DNA of 37,188 bases from JALOPX01 sp041309605 (GCA_041309605.1 JBFYZH010000106.1:1-37188); one strand, 5' to 3'. Positions 7,702 through 16,221 are shown, numbered from the stretch's first letter. Notes: a model not told the origin generated them from the sequence alone. Program-made: numbers and translations.

Positions 7702-9240
7702 TTGAGTAAAAGCGTCCTAGTGGTCGACGACGATCCCAACGTCGTCGAGATCATCACGGAATCCCTCAGAAACAGGGGATACGATACCCATTCGGCGTAC
7801 GACGGCGTCGTCGCGATGGAGAAATTCGACAGTTTCAAACCAGACCTCGTGGTCCTCGACGTGGCCCTGCCGCTCAAGGACGGATTCAGGGTCTGTGACG
7901 AGATAAGGGCCAGGGACGTGCACAAGGACGTACCCGTGATCATGATCTCGGGGAACTCGATTCCCGACAGGATGCTCAGGGGATTCAATTCCGGCGCCCA
8001 GGATTATATAAAAAAACCCTTTTCGGTAAAGGAAGTCCTCGCCAAGATCGACAACCTTCTCGTCCAGGCCGACGGAAGGAAGAACCTGCGGGAGCAGAAT
8101 GAAATCCTCGAGGACGAGGTGCAGAAGGGGCAGGCCGATTACAGAAGGATCAACAGGGAGATAAAGAAGAAGGTTCTCGATCTGAAGACTCTCTTCGGTC
8201 TCAGCCAGGACCTCAACAGGCTGCGGGATCCGGAGGAACTTATACACGTGTTCTTTCTGACCCTGATCGGCCAGCTTGGAGTAAGCACGATATCGCTTTT
8301 CTGCGTGGAGAACGACGGGGACACATATCTGTCCTACGCCGGGGGAAAGGGGCTGCGAAACGGCATCCTTCAAACCGTGCGGTTGCCGCGCGAGAGCGGC
8401 ATAGCGAAACAGCTTCTGAAGAAACAGGACGTGATGGACCTCGGAGCGGCCAGGATCTGGGGGGCGGCCGAAAAGGAAGCGGCTTATCTGCGCGACCTCG
8501 GATTCGGCTACTGCTACCCGCTGCTGATGAATTCCGTCCTGACCGGAATAGTCCTGATCGGAGGCAAGATCAACAGCCAGCCCTACACCAGGAACGACTT
8601 CGAGATGTTCAAATCGATATGTTCTTCCGCGGCCACCGGGCTCGAGAACTCCAGATTGTACGCGGAACTCCAGGCGACGTACCTCTCCACAATCAAGGTT
8701 CTCGTATCCACGATAGAGGCGAAGGACTCCTACACGAGGGGACACACGGAGAGGGTGGCCCGGTACGCCAGGCTTATCGCCGAAGAGATGGGTATGGACA
8801 AGGAACAGAGGGACACGGTCAGCTTCGGCGCAGCTCTTCACGACATCGGCAAACTCGGTGTCTATGAGAACATCCTGAATAAACAGGGAGAACTCACCGC
8901 GGGAGAGTGGGAGGTCGTCAGAAGCCACCCTGAAGTGGGCGCAAACATCATCAAGAACATGAAATTTCTCGAATCGGCCTGCGATCTCGTCCGTCATCAC
9001 CACGAGCGTCTGGATGGGAAGGGATACCCGGACGGGTTGAAGGGGGATGAGATATCGATAGGGGCGAGAATAGTCGCGGTCGCCGACAGCTTCGACGCCA
9101 TGACGAGCAACCGTCCCTATAGGGAGGCCCACGACTACGCCGACGCGATCGTGCAACTGAGAAGGCAGGGGGAAAAATTCGACCTCGATGTGGTGGAAAG
9201 TCTCGTAAGACTGATCGAACAAGGCGAGATACGGGAGTAA
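7702..9240 (+). CDS. Response regulator REC-GAF-HD-GYP, putative c-di-GMP phosphodiesterase
   Basis: A 512-residue protein, last in the operon, starting at TTG 7702 (GAAGGG about 10 nt upstream). Residues 1-120 form a receiver domain with acidic pocket D9/D10/D11, phospho-acceptor D53 (VVLDVALPLKDG), S83 and K105 (KKPF). A coiled segment follows, then a GAF domain (about 155-320), then a canonical HD-GYP domain: H348, H380-D381, H409, H432-H433 and GYP at 441-443. All catalytic ligands are present, so c-di-GMP hydrolysis is likely. With no kinase domain in the operon, the phosphodonor for D53 must come from elsewhere, or the domain is controlled by contact with the STAS/pseudo-CheA proteins (inference). 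Confidence 0.93.
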   Translation: MSKSVLVVDDDPNVVEIITESLRNRGYDTHSAYDGVVAMEKFDSFKPDLVVLDVALPLKDGFRVCDEIRARDVHKDVPVIMISGNSIPDRMLRGFNSGAQDYIKKPFSVKEVLAKIDNLLVQADGRKNLREQNEILEDEVQKGQADYRRINREIKKKVLDLKTLFGLSQDLNRLRDPEELIHVFFLTLIGQLGVSTISLFCVENDGDTYLSYAGGKGLRNGILQTVRLPRESGIAKQLLKKQDVMDLGAARIWGAAEKEAAYLRDLGFGYCYPLLMNSVLTGIVLIGGKINSQPYTRNDFEMFKSICSSAATGLENSRLYAELQATYLSTIKVLVSTIEAKDSYTRGHTERVARYARLIAEEMGMDKEQRDTVSFGAALHDIGKLGVYENILNKQGELTAGEWEVVRSHPEVGANIIKNMKFLESACDLVRHHHERLDGKGYPDGLKGDEISIGARIVAVADSFDAMTSNRPYREAHDYADAIVQLRRQGEKFDLDVVESLVRLIEQGEIRE

Positions 9241-9275
9241 ACCACGTCGGCGGCGGAAACCATGGCTTCACTCGG

Positions 9276-9310
9276 ATGAAAGGACCGCCTCCTTTCATTT
9301 TTCCTTTTAT
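9276..9310 (+). terminator. Rho-independent terminator of the sensory operon
   Basis: ATGAAAGG (9276-9283), a 7-nt loop, then CCTTTCAT (9291-9298) form a perfect 8-bp stem, followed by TTTTCCTTTTATT. It lies 35 nt after the HD-GYP stop codon. Confidence 0.85.
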
Positions 9311-9728
9311 TGCAGCCGATCGGCCGGTTCCGGATGGAAACACCTTTTCCACAATCCCCGCGTAATTCCCGGGGACGTTTGCCGCCTGAATAGGGACAAT
9401 TCGTTTCATGGCTGGAGGTTATACGGCCGCCGCCGGGTTTTTACTTTCCGGCACCAGGTTTGCGATGGCATGGCATGGACGTGTAGAAAGATGAAGGTGC
9501 GCGGCGGCCCGGTGAGCGGGTGATGTGGATGGGTGAGGGCCGCCGCTGGCCGAACACCGGTTGTGCGCCGAACGCCGGCCGTACATGGAAGAGCGGCCGT
9601 ACGGCGGACTCCGGCCGACTGCCGAAGACATGCCGGTGGCGCTCTCAGGCCGTACGCCCGGGATCTTCAGGCGCAACGGACGAAAACCGGGGCTTGACGC
9701 GCGGGGGATGCGCCGGGCCGAGCGAGGG
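9311..9728. other. GC-rich non-coding spacer between convergent operons
   Basis: About 420 bp between the terminator and the end of cdaA. I see no convincing gene. The octamer GGCCGTAC occurs three times (9577-9584, 9595-9602, 9648-9655). Short frames on both strands have skewed Arg/Pro/Ser composition and no start signals, so I do not call them. Confidence 0.5.
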
Positions 9729-10505
9729 TCATACGGTCACGGGGGATTCCTTGGTCTTGACTCCGACGAGTTCTATCAGGTCGTTACGCAGGGTATTGAG
9801 GTCGAGTTTACGCTTCAGCTTGCCGCTTTTGGCGAGAGATATCATGCCGGTTTCCTCGCTGACGATTATGGCGATCGCGTCGGTTTCCTCGGAGAGTCCG
9901 AGCCCCGCGCGGTGTCTTGTTCCCAGGGATCTTCCAAGGCGGGGATTCTGCGAAAGAGGAAGAATACATCCCGCGGCGATTACACGATTCTTGTCGATAA
10001 CGACCGCGCCGTCATGGAGGGGGCTGCTCGGAGTGAATATCGTGACGAGAAGATCGCTCGTAACTTTGGCGTCGAGAGCGGTCCCCGTCTCGATATAGTT
10101 TCTCAGCCCGACGTCCTGTTCTATCACCATTATCGCGCCGATATTCTTCTGGGTAAGCTGCTGGCACGCCTTGACTATCTCGCTGACCGTGCCGGACTGT
10201 TCGACTTTGAGGAATATGCCGAATATTTTGTTCTGGCCGAGCTGCGTGAGGGCCTTCCTTAGTTCGGGTTGGAAGAGTATCACGAAGGCGATCACCCAGA
10301 CGGTCTTCAGGCTGCTCAGGATCCAGTTCAGGGCGTTGAGATTAAGCCACTGCGCCACGAACGAAAGGATGATCAGCAGGAAAAGTCCGATGAACATCTG
10401 GGCCGCCCTGGTCCCCTTGATCAGCAGGAAGAGCCGGTAGAAGAGGAAGGCCACGATGATGATATCGAGCACGTCGACGGTCAGGTTGAAGCGGAAGGGG
10501 TTCAA
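9729..10505 (-). CDS. cdaA: Diadenylate cyclase CdaA (c-di-AMP synthase)
   Basis: A 258-residue membrane enzyme that condenses two ATP to c-di-AMP. Three N-terminal transmembrane helices (about 12-75) precede the DAC catalytic domain. The two signature motifs are intact: DGA at 165-167 (LHDGAVVI) and RHR at 197-199 (GTRHRAGLGLSE). The gene starts with TTG at 10505, 6 nt after the folP stop, with AAGGA inside the end of folP. It is last in the tilS-hpt-ftsH-folP-cdaA cluster. The usual partner CdaR (YbbR repeats) does not follow; a 490-bp spacer does. c-di-AMP typically controls K+/osmolyte transport and wall homeostasis. Confidence 0.96.
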   Translation of the reverse strand: MNPFRFNLTVDVLDIIIVAFLFYRLFLLIKGTRAAQMFIGLFLLIILSFVAQWLNLNALNWILSSLKTVWVIAFVILFQPELRKALTQLGQNKIFGIFLKVEQSGTVSEIVKACQQLTQKNIGAIMVIEQDVGLRNYIETGTALDAKVTSDLLVTIFTPSSPLHDGAVVIDKNRVIAAGCILPLSQNPRLGRSLGTRHRAGLGLSEETDAIAIIVSEETGMISLAKSGKLKRKLDLNTLRNDLIELVGVKTKESPVTV

Positions 10506-10511
10506 ACTTTT

Positions 10512-11717
10512 TCAGTCCTTTCGTCTTATCGCCGTCCAGACCTTGATGAAGTCGGAGGTTTCCCTGACGTCATGAACTCTGAACATCCGGATCCCGCCGT
10601 CGAGGGAGCTTCCCACCGCGGCAAGGCCCCCCCAGATCCTGTCCCCGGGTTCCCTGCCGGTGACCGCTCCGAGAAAGGATTTCCTGGAGTGGCCGATCAG
10701 CACGGGGAATCCAAGCGTGTGAAAATCGGCTGCGCGATCGAGGATCTCCAGGTTGTCGCGCAATCTTTTCCCGAAACCGATTCCCGGGTCAACGATTATT
10801 TTTTTCCGGTCCACGCCGCGCGAGACGATATCGCCGGTCCTGCGGTCGAGCCACGAAATGATCTCGCCCACCGGGTCCTCGTATGACGGGGCGTCCTGCA
10901 TGGTCCCCGGCGTGCCCTGCATGTGCATGACGACGATCGCAGCCCCCGTTTCCAGGGCGACATCGACGATCGCCGGATCGTGGGACGCGCCGCTTATGTC
11001 GTTTATCATCTGGGCGCCCGCCTTCATCGCGGCCGAGGCCACCCGGGCTTTTCTCGTGTCTATGGACAGCGGTATGTCGATTTTGCCGGATAGTTTTTCG
11101 ATGACGGGCATCACCCTTCGGAGTTCCTCCGCCGCGTCCGGTTCGCGCGCGCCGGGCCTGGTCGATTCTCCTCCGATGTCTATTATCCCGGCCCCCTCGC
11201 CCGCCATCTGCAGGGCTCTGTCCAGAGCCCTCTCCGGGTCCAGCCAGACGCCCCCGTCGCTGAAACTGTCCGGGGTCACGTTGAGAATCCCCATGATGAC
11301 CGGGCCGCGCGAGAGGTCGATAGAGCCGGAAGGAAGGGATATGGAAGAAGGAGGCGAGGATATCCGCGCCAGGAGCAGTTCGACGTCCCGGCCGAGATCC
11401 TCGAGTCCGAACGGCTGGCCTTTGAGTTTTTCAGGCAGGCGGGACAGCCGCCCGCGGTCGGAGATCAGGTGGACCGTGGATCGTTCGGGCCCGCCCCTTA
11501 TGACGTCCCTGTGGACAGCCGCGTCGGCGCCGAGCGAGAGCATCTGCTGCTTGAGAATGTTCGCCGCCGGGGCGCCGACATCGTCGATGCGTATGACGAT
11601 CGATCCCGTCTTCATCGCCATAATGGCGATGCCTTCGGCCGAGACGCCCGCCCTCTCGAGCATTCTTTCCAGTCCCTGCCTGCCGGATTCGATTATCACG
11701 CGGGTCGGATATCGCAT
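10512..11717 (-). CDS. folP: Dihydropteroate synthase (extended form)
   Basis: A 401-residue cytosolic enzyme of folate synthesis joining p-aminobenzoate to dihydropterin pyrophosphate. The TIM-barrel domain begins near residue 138 (GPVIMGILNVTPDSFSDGG). It shows IDIGGESTRPGA, the PLSIDTRKARVA strand, INDISGA, and the C-terminal FPVLIGHSRKSF loop that binds the substrates. The 130-residue N-terminal extension is about half again the size of the E. coli enzyme and includes APAANILKQQMLSLGADAAV; such longer FolP forms occur in several bacterial lineages. It lies between ftsH (57 nt upstream) and cdaA (6 nt downstream), consistent with co-transcription. Confidence 0.95.
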   Translation of the reverse strand: MRYPTRVIIESGRQGLERMLERAGVSAEGIAIMAMKTGSIVIRIDDVGAPAANILKQQMLSLGADAAVHRDVIRGGPERSTVHLISDRGRLSRLPEKLKGQPFGLEDLGRDVELLLARISSPPSSISLPSGSIDLSRGPVIMGILNVTPDSFSDGGVWLDPERALDRALQMAGEGAGIIDIGGESTRPGAREPDAAEELRRVMPVIEKLSGKIDIPLSIDTRKARVASAAMKAGAQMINDISGASHDPAIVDVALETGAAIVVMHMQGTPGTMQDAPSYEDPVGEIISWLDRRTGDIVSRGVDRKKIIVDPGIGFGKRLRDNLEILDRAADFHTLGFPVLIGHSRKSFLGAVTGREPGDRIWGGLAAVGSSLDGGIRMFRVHDVRETSDFIKVWTAIRRKD

Positions 11718-11774
11718 TCAGTGTCTTCCGGAAGCCGTTCCATCTTTCCCCGCCGTTTCAGGACCGCGCCTCTT

Positions 11775-13868
11775 TTACGGCTCGGAAGGAGAGTCCGTGT
11801 CCGGCGCATCCGTTTTTTCCACGGAGGTCCCGTCCGCCTCTTCGGGTTTCTTCACGTCCTGAGCGGCGGGGGGCTCCGCTTTTCCAGTTTTGTCGCCGTT
11901 CTCCAGTTCATTGACCTGGTTGTTGATTTTCTTCATCAGGGGTGGAAGGGTCCCGTTGTTGAGAAGGATCTTTATATCCTCGGCGTCGAGCGATTCCCTC
12001 TCGATCAGGGCTTTGGCCACCCTGTGGAGTTCATCCATGTGGTCGGTGAGTACCTTGCGGGCCTTGTCGTAACATTCCGAAATGATCGTTTTCAGTTCGT
12101 CGTCGATTTCCCTGGCGGTTTCTTCGCTGTAATCCTTGCGCGTGGCGAATTCCCTGCCGAGGAATATCTGTTCGTCGTGATCGCCGAACGCGATCGGGCC
12201 CAGCTTGTCGCTCATGCCCCACCTGGTCACCATCTTGCGGGCCACCGAAGTGGATTGTTTTATGTCGGCCTGCGCCCCGGTGCCTATCCTTCCCAGGACC
12301 AGTTCCTCGGCGGCTCTGCCGCCGAGCGACATCGTGATATGGTCGAGGAGGTATTCCCGGGACATGTAGAGCATCTTGTCGTCGTCGGGAAGGAAGAACG
12401 TCACTCCGCCCGCCATCCTTCTCTGAATGATCGTCACCTTGTGCAGCTGGTCTGAGTTCTCCAGGTACGATCCCACGATCGTGTGCCCCGCCTCGTGATA
12501 GGCGGTCATCCTTTTCGTGTCGTCCTTGATGACCCTGCTTCTTCGTTCGGGCCCGAGGAATTCCTTGTCCTTGGCATCCTCGAAGTCGTCCATGTAGACC
12601 TTGTCCTTGCTCATTCTCGCCGCGTAGAGAGCCGCCTCGTTGACCATGTTCGCGAGATCGGCGCCTGACATCCCCGGAGTGCCCCTGGCCAGGGTCTCCA
12701 GGTCGACGTTCTCCGCCAGCGGAACGTTTCTCGTGTGGACCCTGAGTATGCCCAGGCGTCCCCTCATGTCCGGCATGTCCACGATCACCCGCCGGTCGAA
12801 CCGCCCGGGCCGCAGAAGCGCGGGATCGAGAACGTCCGGCCTGTTCGTGGCGGCGAGCAATATCACGCCTTCGTTCGTCTCGAAACCGTCCATTTCCACG
12901 AGGAGCTGGTTGAGGGTCTGTTCCCTTTCGTCGTGCCCTCCGCCGAGTCCCGCGCCCCTGTGTCTGCCGACGGCGTCGAGTTCGTCTATGAAGAGAATGC
13001 ACGGCGCGTGTTTCTTTCCCTTGTCGAAGAGATCGCGTACGCGGCTGGCGCCGACGCCCACGAACATCTCCACGAAATCCGATCCGCTCATGCTGAAGAA
13101 GGGAACGTCGGCTTCGCCGGCCACGGCCTTGGCGAGAAGGGTTTTGCCGGTCCCGGGAGGCCCGAGGAGGATCACGCCTTTCGGTATTCTTCCTCCCAGC
13201 CTCTGGAACTTCTTCGGATCCTTGAGGAATTCGATGATCTCCTTGAGTTCCTCCTTGGCCTCATCCACCCCGGCCACGTCCTTGAAGGTGATCTTGGGGA
13301 CGTTGCTGCTCAGCATTTTCGCCTTGCTCTTGCCGAACGTGAAAGCCTTGTTTCCACCGGCCTGCATCTGTCGCATCATCATGACCCAGAGGCCGAGAAG
13401 GATGACGATGGGAAGGGCGGCCGCAAGCGCCTTGACCCAGATGCTGCTACCCGGGAATTCCGCCTCGATCTTGGCTTCGGGATTCTTTTCCCAGATCCGG
13501 TCCGACAGGTCCTTGTCCTCCGCGGGCAATATGACCTTGAAGCTCGTGATGGAAGTTCCCTCGCCGCCGGTGGGAATGATGATCGGATTGACCAGCTTCC
13601 CGTGCACTTCGATGCCTTTTATCGTGACGCCGGCGATATTGCCGTTTCCGACCTCCTGGATGAACTGCGTGTAATTTATCGGCCATTCCCTTTCCTTCGC
13701 CGAATTGAACAGAAGGTAGGCGAGGAAAAACACGATCATTACCATCACCCAGAGGGCCATCGACCTGGATGGTTTCTGCCCTCCCGGCTTGTTCGACGGC
13801 GGCACCCATTTTTTGGGCGAGGGGCCTTCGCGATCTTTTCTTTTCTTGTCCGTGTTATACATATCCAT
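11775..13868 (-). CDS. ftsH: ATP-dependent zinc metalloprotease FtsH
   Basis: A 697-residue inner-membrane AAA+ protease that unfolds and degrades membrane and regulatory proteins as a hexamer. A basic N-terminal tail of about 35 residues precedes TM1 (about 37-56). A periplasmic domain of about 100 residues follows, then TM2 (about 146-165). The AAA module has Walker A GPPGTGKT, Walker B ILFIDELDA and the second region of homology ATNRPDVLDPALLRPGRFDR. The protease domain has HEAGH with a downstream Asp ligand. The last 45 residues are acidic, Lys/Pro-rich and probably disordered. Two in-frame ATGs (13868, 13862) both have acceptable SDs. Promoter likely upstream of tilS. Confidence 0.98.
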   Translation of the reverse strand: MDMYNTDKKRKDREGPSPKKWVPPSNKPGGQKPSRSMALWVMVMIVFFLAYLLFNSAKEREWPINYTQFIQEVGNGNIAGVTIKGIEVHGKLVNPIIIPTGGEGTSITSFKVILPAEDKDLSDRIWEKNPEAKIEAEFPGSSIWVKALAAALPIVILLGLWVMMMRQMQAGGNKAFTFGKSKAKMLSSNVPKITFKDVAGVDEAKEELKEIIEFLKDPKKFQRLGGRIPKGVILLGPPGTGKTLLAKAVAGEADVPFFSMSGSDFVEMFVGVGASRVRDLFDKGKKHAPCILFIDELDAVGRHRGAGLGGGHDEREQTLNQLLVEMDGFETNEGVILLAATNRPDVLDPALLRPGRFDRRVIVDMPDMRGRLGILRVHTRNVPLAENVDLETLARGTPGMSGADLANMVNEAALYAARMSKDKVYMDDFEDAKDKEFLGPERRSRVIKDDTKRMTAYHEAGHTIVGSYLENSDQLHKVTIIQRRMAGGVTFFLPDDDKMLYMSREYLLDHITMSLGGRAAEELVLGRIGTGAQADIKQSTSVARKMVTRWGMSDKLGPIAFGDHDEQIFLGREFATRKDYSEETAREIDDELKTIISECYDKARKVLTDHMDELHRVAKALIERESLDAEDIKILLNNGTLPPLMKKINNQVNELENGDKTGKAEPPAAQDVKKPEEADGTSVEKTDAPDTDSPSEP

Positions 13869-13934
13869 CCTTTATCCTGGGTTCGATATTTCCCCGCAAG
13901 ATAATCAAAACGCGAGCCTTTGTCCAATAGATGG

Positions 13935-14561
13935 TCATCTTGCGAGGTTTTTCCCGTTTTTTTCGCCGGCCCGGGCCGATTCCCTGAGGGATGGGGTCAA
14001 TTCCGCGATGAAGGGGAGGTTCCTGTACCTTTCCCTGTAGTCGAGCCCGTATCCGACGACGAAGACGTCCGGTATGCGGAATCCCGTGTAATGGACCGGC
14101 ACCTCGGTTTTCCTGGCAGAAGGTTTGTCGAGCAGCGTGCAGATCCGCAGGCTGCCTATCCTCTGCGATTCGAGGGTATCTATCAGCATCGACAGGGTGT
14201 ATCCCGTGTCGACGATCTCGTCGATAAGGATGACGTGACGTCCTTCGAGATCCGATCTGATGTGGTTGGTCATCTCGATGGCGCCGCTTCTGCGCGAGCC
14301 GTCCCTGTAACTCGACAGTGTTATGAAATCGATTTCGTGGGGGATCGTAAGGTTGCGGACCAGGTCGGCAGTGAAAATAAACGCCCCCTTGAGAAGGATG
14401 ATGAAAAGGGGAACGCTCTCCCCATAATCAATGGATATTTCCGACGCGAGCTCCCTCACCCGCTTCGTTATCTCCTCCGACGAGAATAATTTCTTGTATT
14501 CTTCCATCTTGAACGCGACCGGCCCTTTGATTTCCATCATTACCGGGGAGGATTCTATCAT
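13935..14561 (-). CDS. hpt: Hypoxanthine phosphoribosyltransferase
   Basis: A purine-salvage enzyme transferring ribose-5-phosphate from PRPP to hypoxanthine or guanine. The PRPP loop is VILIDEIVDTGYTL, LLKGAFIF is the oxyanion/flexible-loop strand, and FVVGYGLDYRERYRNLPFIAEL is the purine-binding C-terminus. Frame length from ATG 14561 is 208 residues, longer than the usual 175-185. A later ATG at 14507 (MEEYKKLFSSEEI) would give 190 residues and a family-like N-terminus; neither has a strong SD. It sits between tilS and ftsH, a classic arrangement in many bacteria. Confidence 0.95.
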   Translation of the reverse strand: MIESSPVMMEIKGPVAFKMEEYKKLFSSEEITKRVRELASEISIDYGESVPLFIILLKGAFIFTADLVRNLTIPHEIDFITLSSYRDGSRRSGAIEMTNHIRSDLEGRHVILIDEIVDTGYTLSMLIDTLESQRIGSLRICTLLDKPSARKTEVPVHYTGFRIPDVFVVGYGLDYRERYRNLPFIAELTPSLRESARAGEKNGKNLAR

Positions 14562-14603
14562 ATCGCCGTCTATAATACATTCTCTTTTCTTTCGCTGCTT
14601 TCT

Positions 14604-15986
14604 TTACTCATTTTCGGGAACGAGCCTGATATGGAGAGCCGTCTTCGCCCTCGGGCCGACCCTGGCGCGTTCCGACGTGACGATACCGGGAACCCAGAAG
14701 ATGCCGCGATCGTCCTCGAAGACGGCGGCGAGCCTGCGAAGATGCGCCGGGATCTTCCTGTCGGTGAAGATGTCGCCGAGCTTGCGGCGGCCCCTCATCC
14801 CGAAGGGTACGATCCTGTCTCCCGGCAGCCTGTTTCTCACGGTCACTGGAAAGGTCAAGCCGTGAAAGAACGCTTCCGTTTCCGAAGCCCTCATCTCTTT
14901 CCCGGCGGGGTCGATCCGGCTGATTACGACCGAACAATTCCGCGAAGGCAGCGGGAAGGTTCCTTCGCCCGGAAGGATCGCGCGCGGAGCGGGGGGTTCA
15001 GGCGCGGCCGCCCCGCCTGGGAGAAACCTTATCGCGCGTTGTTCGCGAAGCAGGGTCACACCGTGGGGAAATTGCGTCCGGCTTCCGGAGCGTCCGGCGC
15101 GGACGAGTTTCCTGGCGGCGTCGTAATGTGTTTTGCCGATATCCTGGATTACGCCGAAATGATCCCTCAGAACCCTGTCGATGACGAGGTATAGATGAAA
15201 ATCGGGAAGGTTTTCGATACCCTCAAGGGGGATCGCGATGCCGGGCCCGTCATCCATGGCGGCCCCCGCATTTTCCGCCGGCCCGGCGAGAGCCTCCCAG
15301 CCTTCGAGGATATTGTCGCCGATCCTGATGATCGAATCGTCGATTGAGGGGTTGAACTCCCTTTTCAGCATCGGGATAAGCCTGTTCCGTATCCTGTTTC
15401 TTAAAAAACTGTTGTCGTTGTTACTCTGATCGATGGCGTACCTGATCCCCATCGCGCGGAGATATGATTTCAGTTCGCCGTGTTCGCAGCACAGAACCGG
15501 CCTGACGAACGGTCCCCTCTTTACGGGCATGCCGGCAAGACCGCGCCAGCCCGAACCTCTTATCATGTGATGAAGTATGGTCTCGACCTGGTCGTCCCTG
15601 GTGTGCCCGAGAGCGACGGCGGCGGCCCTCCATTGCTGCGCGGTGTTTTCGAGGAATCGGTATCTCATCACGCGCGCCGATTCCTCGATTCCCTCCGCGG
15701 AGGCCTTGGATCTTGCGGGGACGTCTCCTGAACCGGACAGCAGTTCGACGCCGAGCCTGGCGCAGTACGACCCGACAAGGGCGGCGTCGCGTTTCGACGA
15801 ACTCCTGATCCGGTGGTCGAAATGGGCTGCGGCCAGTGTAAGGCCGAGTTCTCCGGCGAGTCGGTGCAGGATCGACAGCATGGCCATCGAGTCCGGACCA
15901 CCCGAGACGGCCGCGAGGACCCTGGATCCGGGAACGGCCAACTCATGCATGAGGATCCATTTTTTTACTTTTTCGATACATTCCAT
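14604..15986 (-). CDS. tilS: tRNA(Ile)-lysidine synthase TilS
   Basis: A 460-residue N-type ATP pyrophosphatase that converts C34 of tRNA-Ile(CAU) to lysidine, switching decoding from AUG to AUA. The PP-loop SGGPDS lies at residues 28-33 (VLAAVSGGPDSMAML). AHFDHRIRSSS and LGHTRDDQVETILHHMIRGSG are the conserved substrate and ATP strands. A C-terminal TilS substrate-binding region follows (FPVTVRNRLPGDRIVPFGMRG is cut here to FPVTVRNRLPGDRI, ending near the lysine-rich GRRKLGDIFTDRKIPAHLR). It lies about 45 bp downstream of a CAU-anticodon tRNA on the same strand, its possible substrate or co-transcribed neighbour. Confidence 0.96.
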   Translation of the reverse strand: MECIEKVKKWILMHELAVPGSRVLAAVSGGPDSMAMLSILHRLAGELGLTLAAAHFDHRIRSSSKRDAALVGSYCARLGVELLSGSGDVPARSKASAEGIEESARVMRYRFLENTAQQWRAAAVALGHTRDDQVETILHHMIRGSGWRGLAGMPVKRGPFVRPVLCCEHGELKSYLRAMGIRYAIDQSNNDNSFLRNRIRNRLIPMLKREFNPSIDDSIIRIGDNILEGWEALAGPAENAGAAMDDGPGIAIPLEGIENLPDFHLYLVIDRVLRDHFGVIQDIGKTHYDAARKLVRAGRSGSRTQFPHGVTLLREQRAIRFLPGGAAAPEPPAPRAILPGEGTFPLPSRNCSVVISRIDPAGKEMRASETEAFFHGLTFPVTVRNRLPGDRIVPFGMRGRRKLGDIFTDRKIPAHLRRLAAVFEDDRGIFWVPGIVTSERARVGPRAKTALHIRLVPENE

Positions 15987-16030
15987 AGGAGATTTCTGTT
16001 GACGGAGGGCCGTTTGAAACTGATATAAAC

Positions 16031-16107
16031 TGGTAGCGGTGCAGGGATTTGAACCCCGGACACGCGGATTATGATTCCGCTGCTCTAACCAGCTGAGCTA
16101 CACCGCC
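16031..16107 (-). tRNA. tRNA with CAU anticodon (elongator Met or Ile2)
   Basis: 77 nt with encoded CCA. The minus strand folds as a full cloverleaf: acceptor GGCGGTG/CACCGCT with a G1-U72 wobble, D-stem GCTC/GAGC, anticodon stem GCGGA/TCCGC around loop ATCATAA (anticodon CAT), T-stem CGGGG/CCCTG, discriminator A. It is not an initiator: the anticodon stem lacks the three G-C pairs next to the loop. Whether it is Met or lysidine-modified Ile2 cannot be decided by reading alone. Confidence 0.95.
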
Positions 16108-16118
16108 ACCTGCAGCCA

Positions 16119-16146
16119 ATAGTAATGAAAAAAGGGGCGTTGTCAA
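16119..16146 (-). promoter_or_regulatory. Promoter for the tRNA(CAU)-tilS cluster
   Basis: On the minus strand a perfect TTGACA (16141-16146), a 16-bp spacer and TACTAT (16119-16124). Transcription would begin near 16112, a few bases before the tRNA 5' end at 16107. It may also drive tilS-hpt-ftsH-folP-cdaA. Confidence 0.65.
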
Positions 16147-16164
16147 GCCATTTCTACAATACCC

Positions 16165-16193
16165 TTGCCAGTATAAGTGCATTCTGTTATAGA
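16165..16193 (+). promoter_or_regulatory. Promoter for the reductoisomerase-lipoprotein-gltX genes
   Basis: TTGCCA (16165-16170), a 17-bp spacer and TATAGA (16188-16193). The start site would be near 16200, about 20 nt before ATG 16222. Confidence 0.55.
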
Positions 16194-16221
16194 TACTTGG
16201 ATGTCACAGGAAGTATCGTTT

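Noticed and set aside
9419..10262. Several open frames on both strands in the spacer and opposite cdaA
   Set aside because: Arg/Pro/Ser-rich products without SDs; those beyond 9729 are antisense to a clear diadenylate cyclase.
16031..16107. Initiator tRNA-fMet because of the weak 1-72 pair and CAU anticodon
   Set aside because: The anticodon stem is GCGGA/TCCGC without the three G-C pairs of initiators, and G1-U72 also occurs in tRNA-Glu here.
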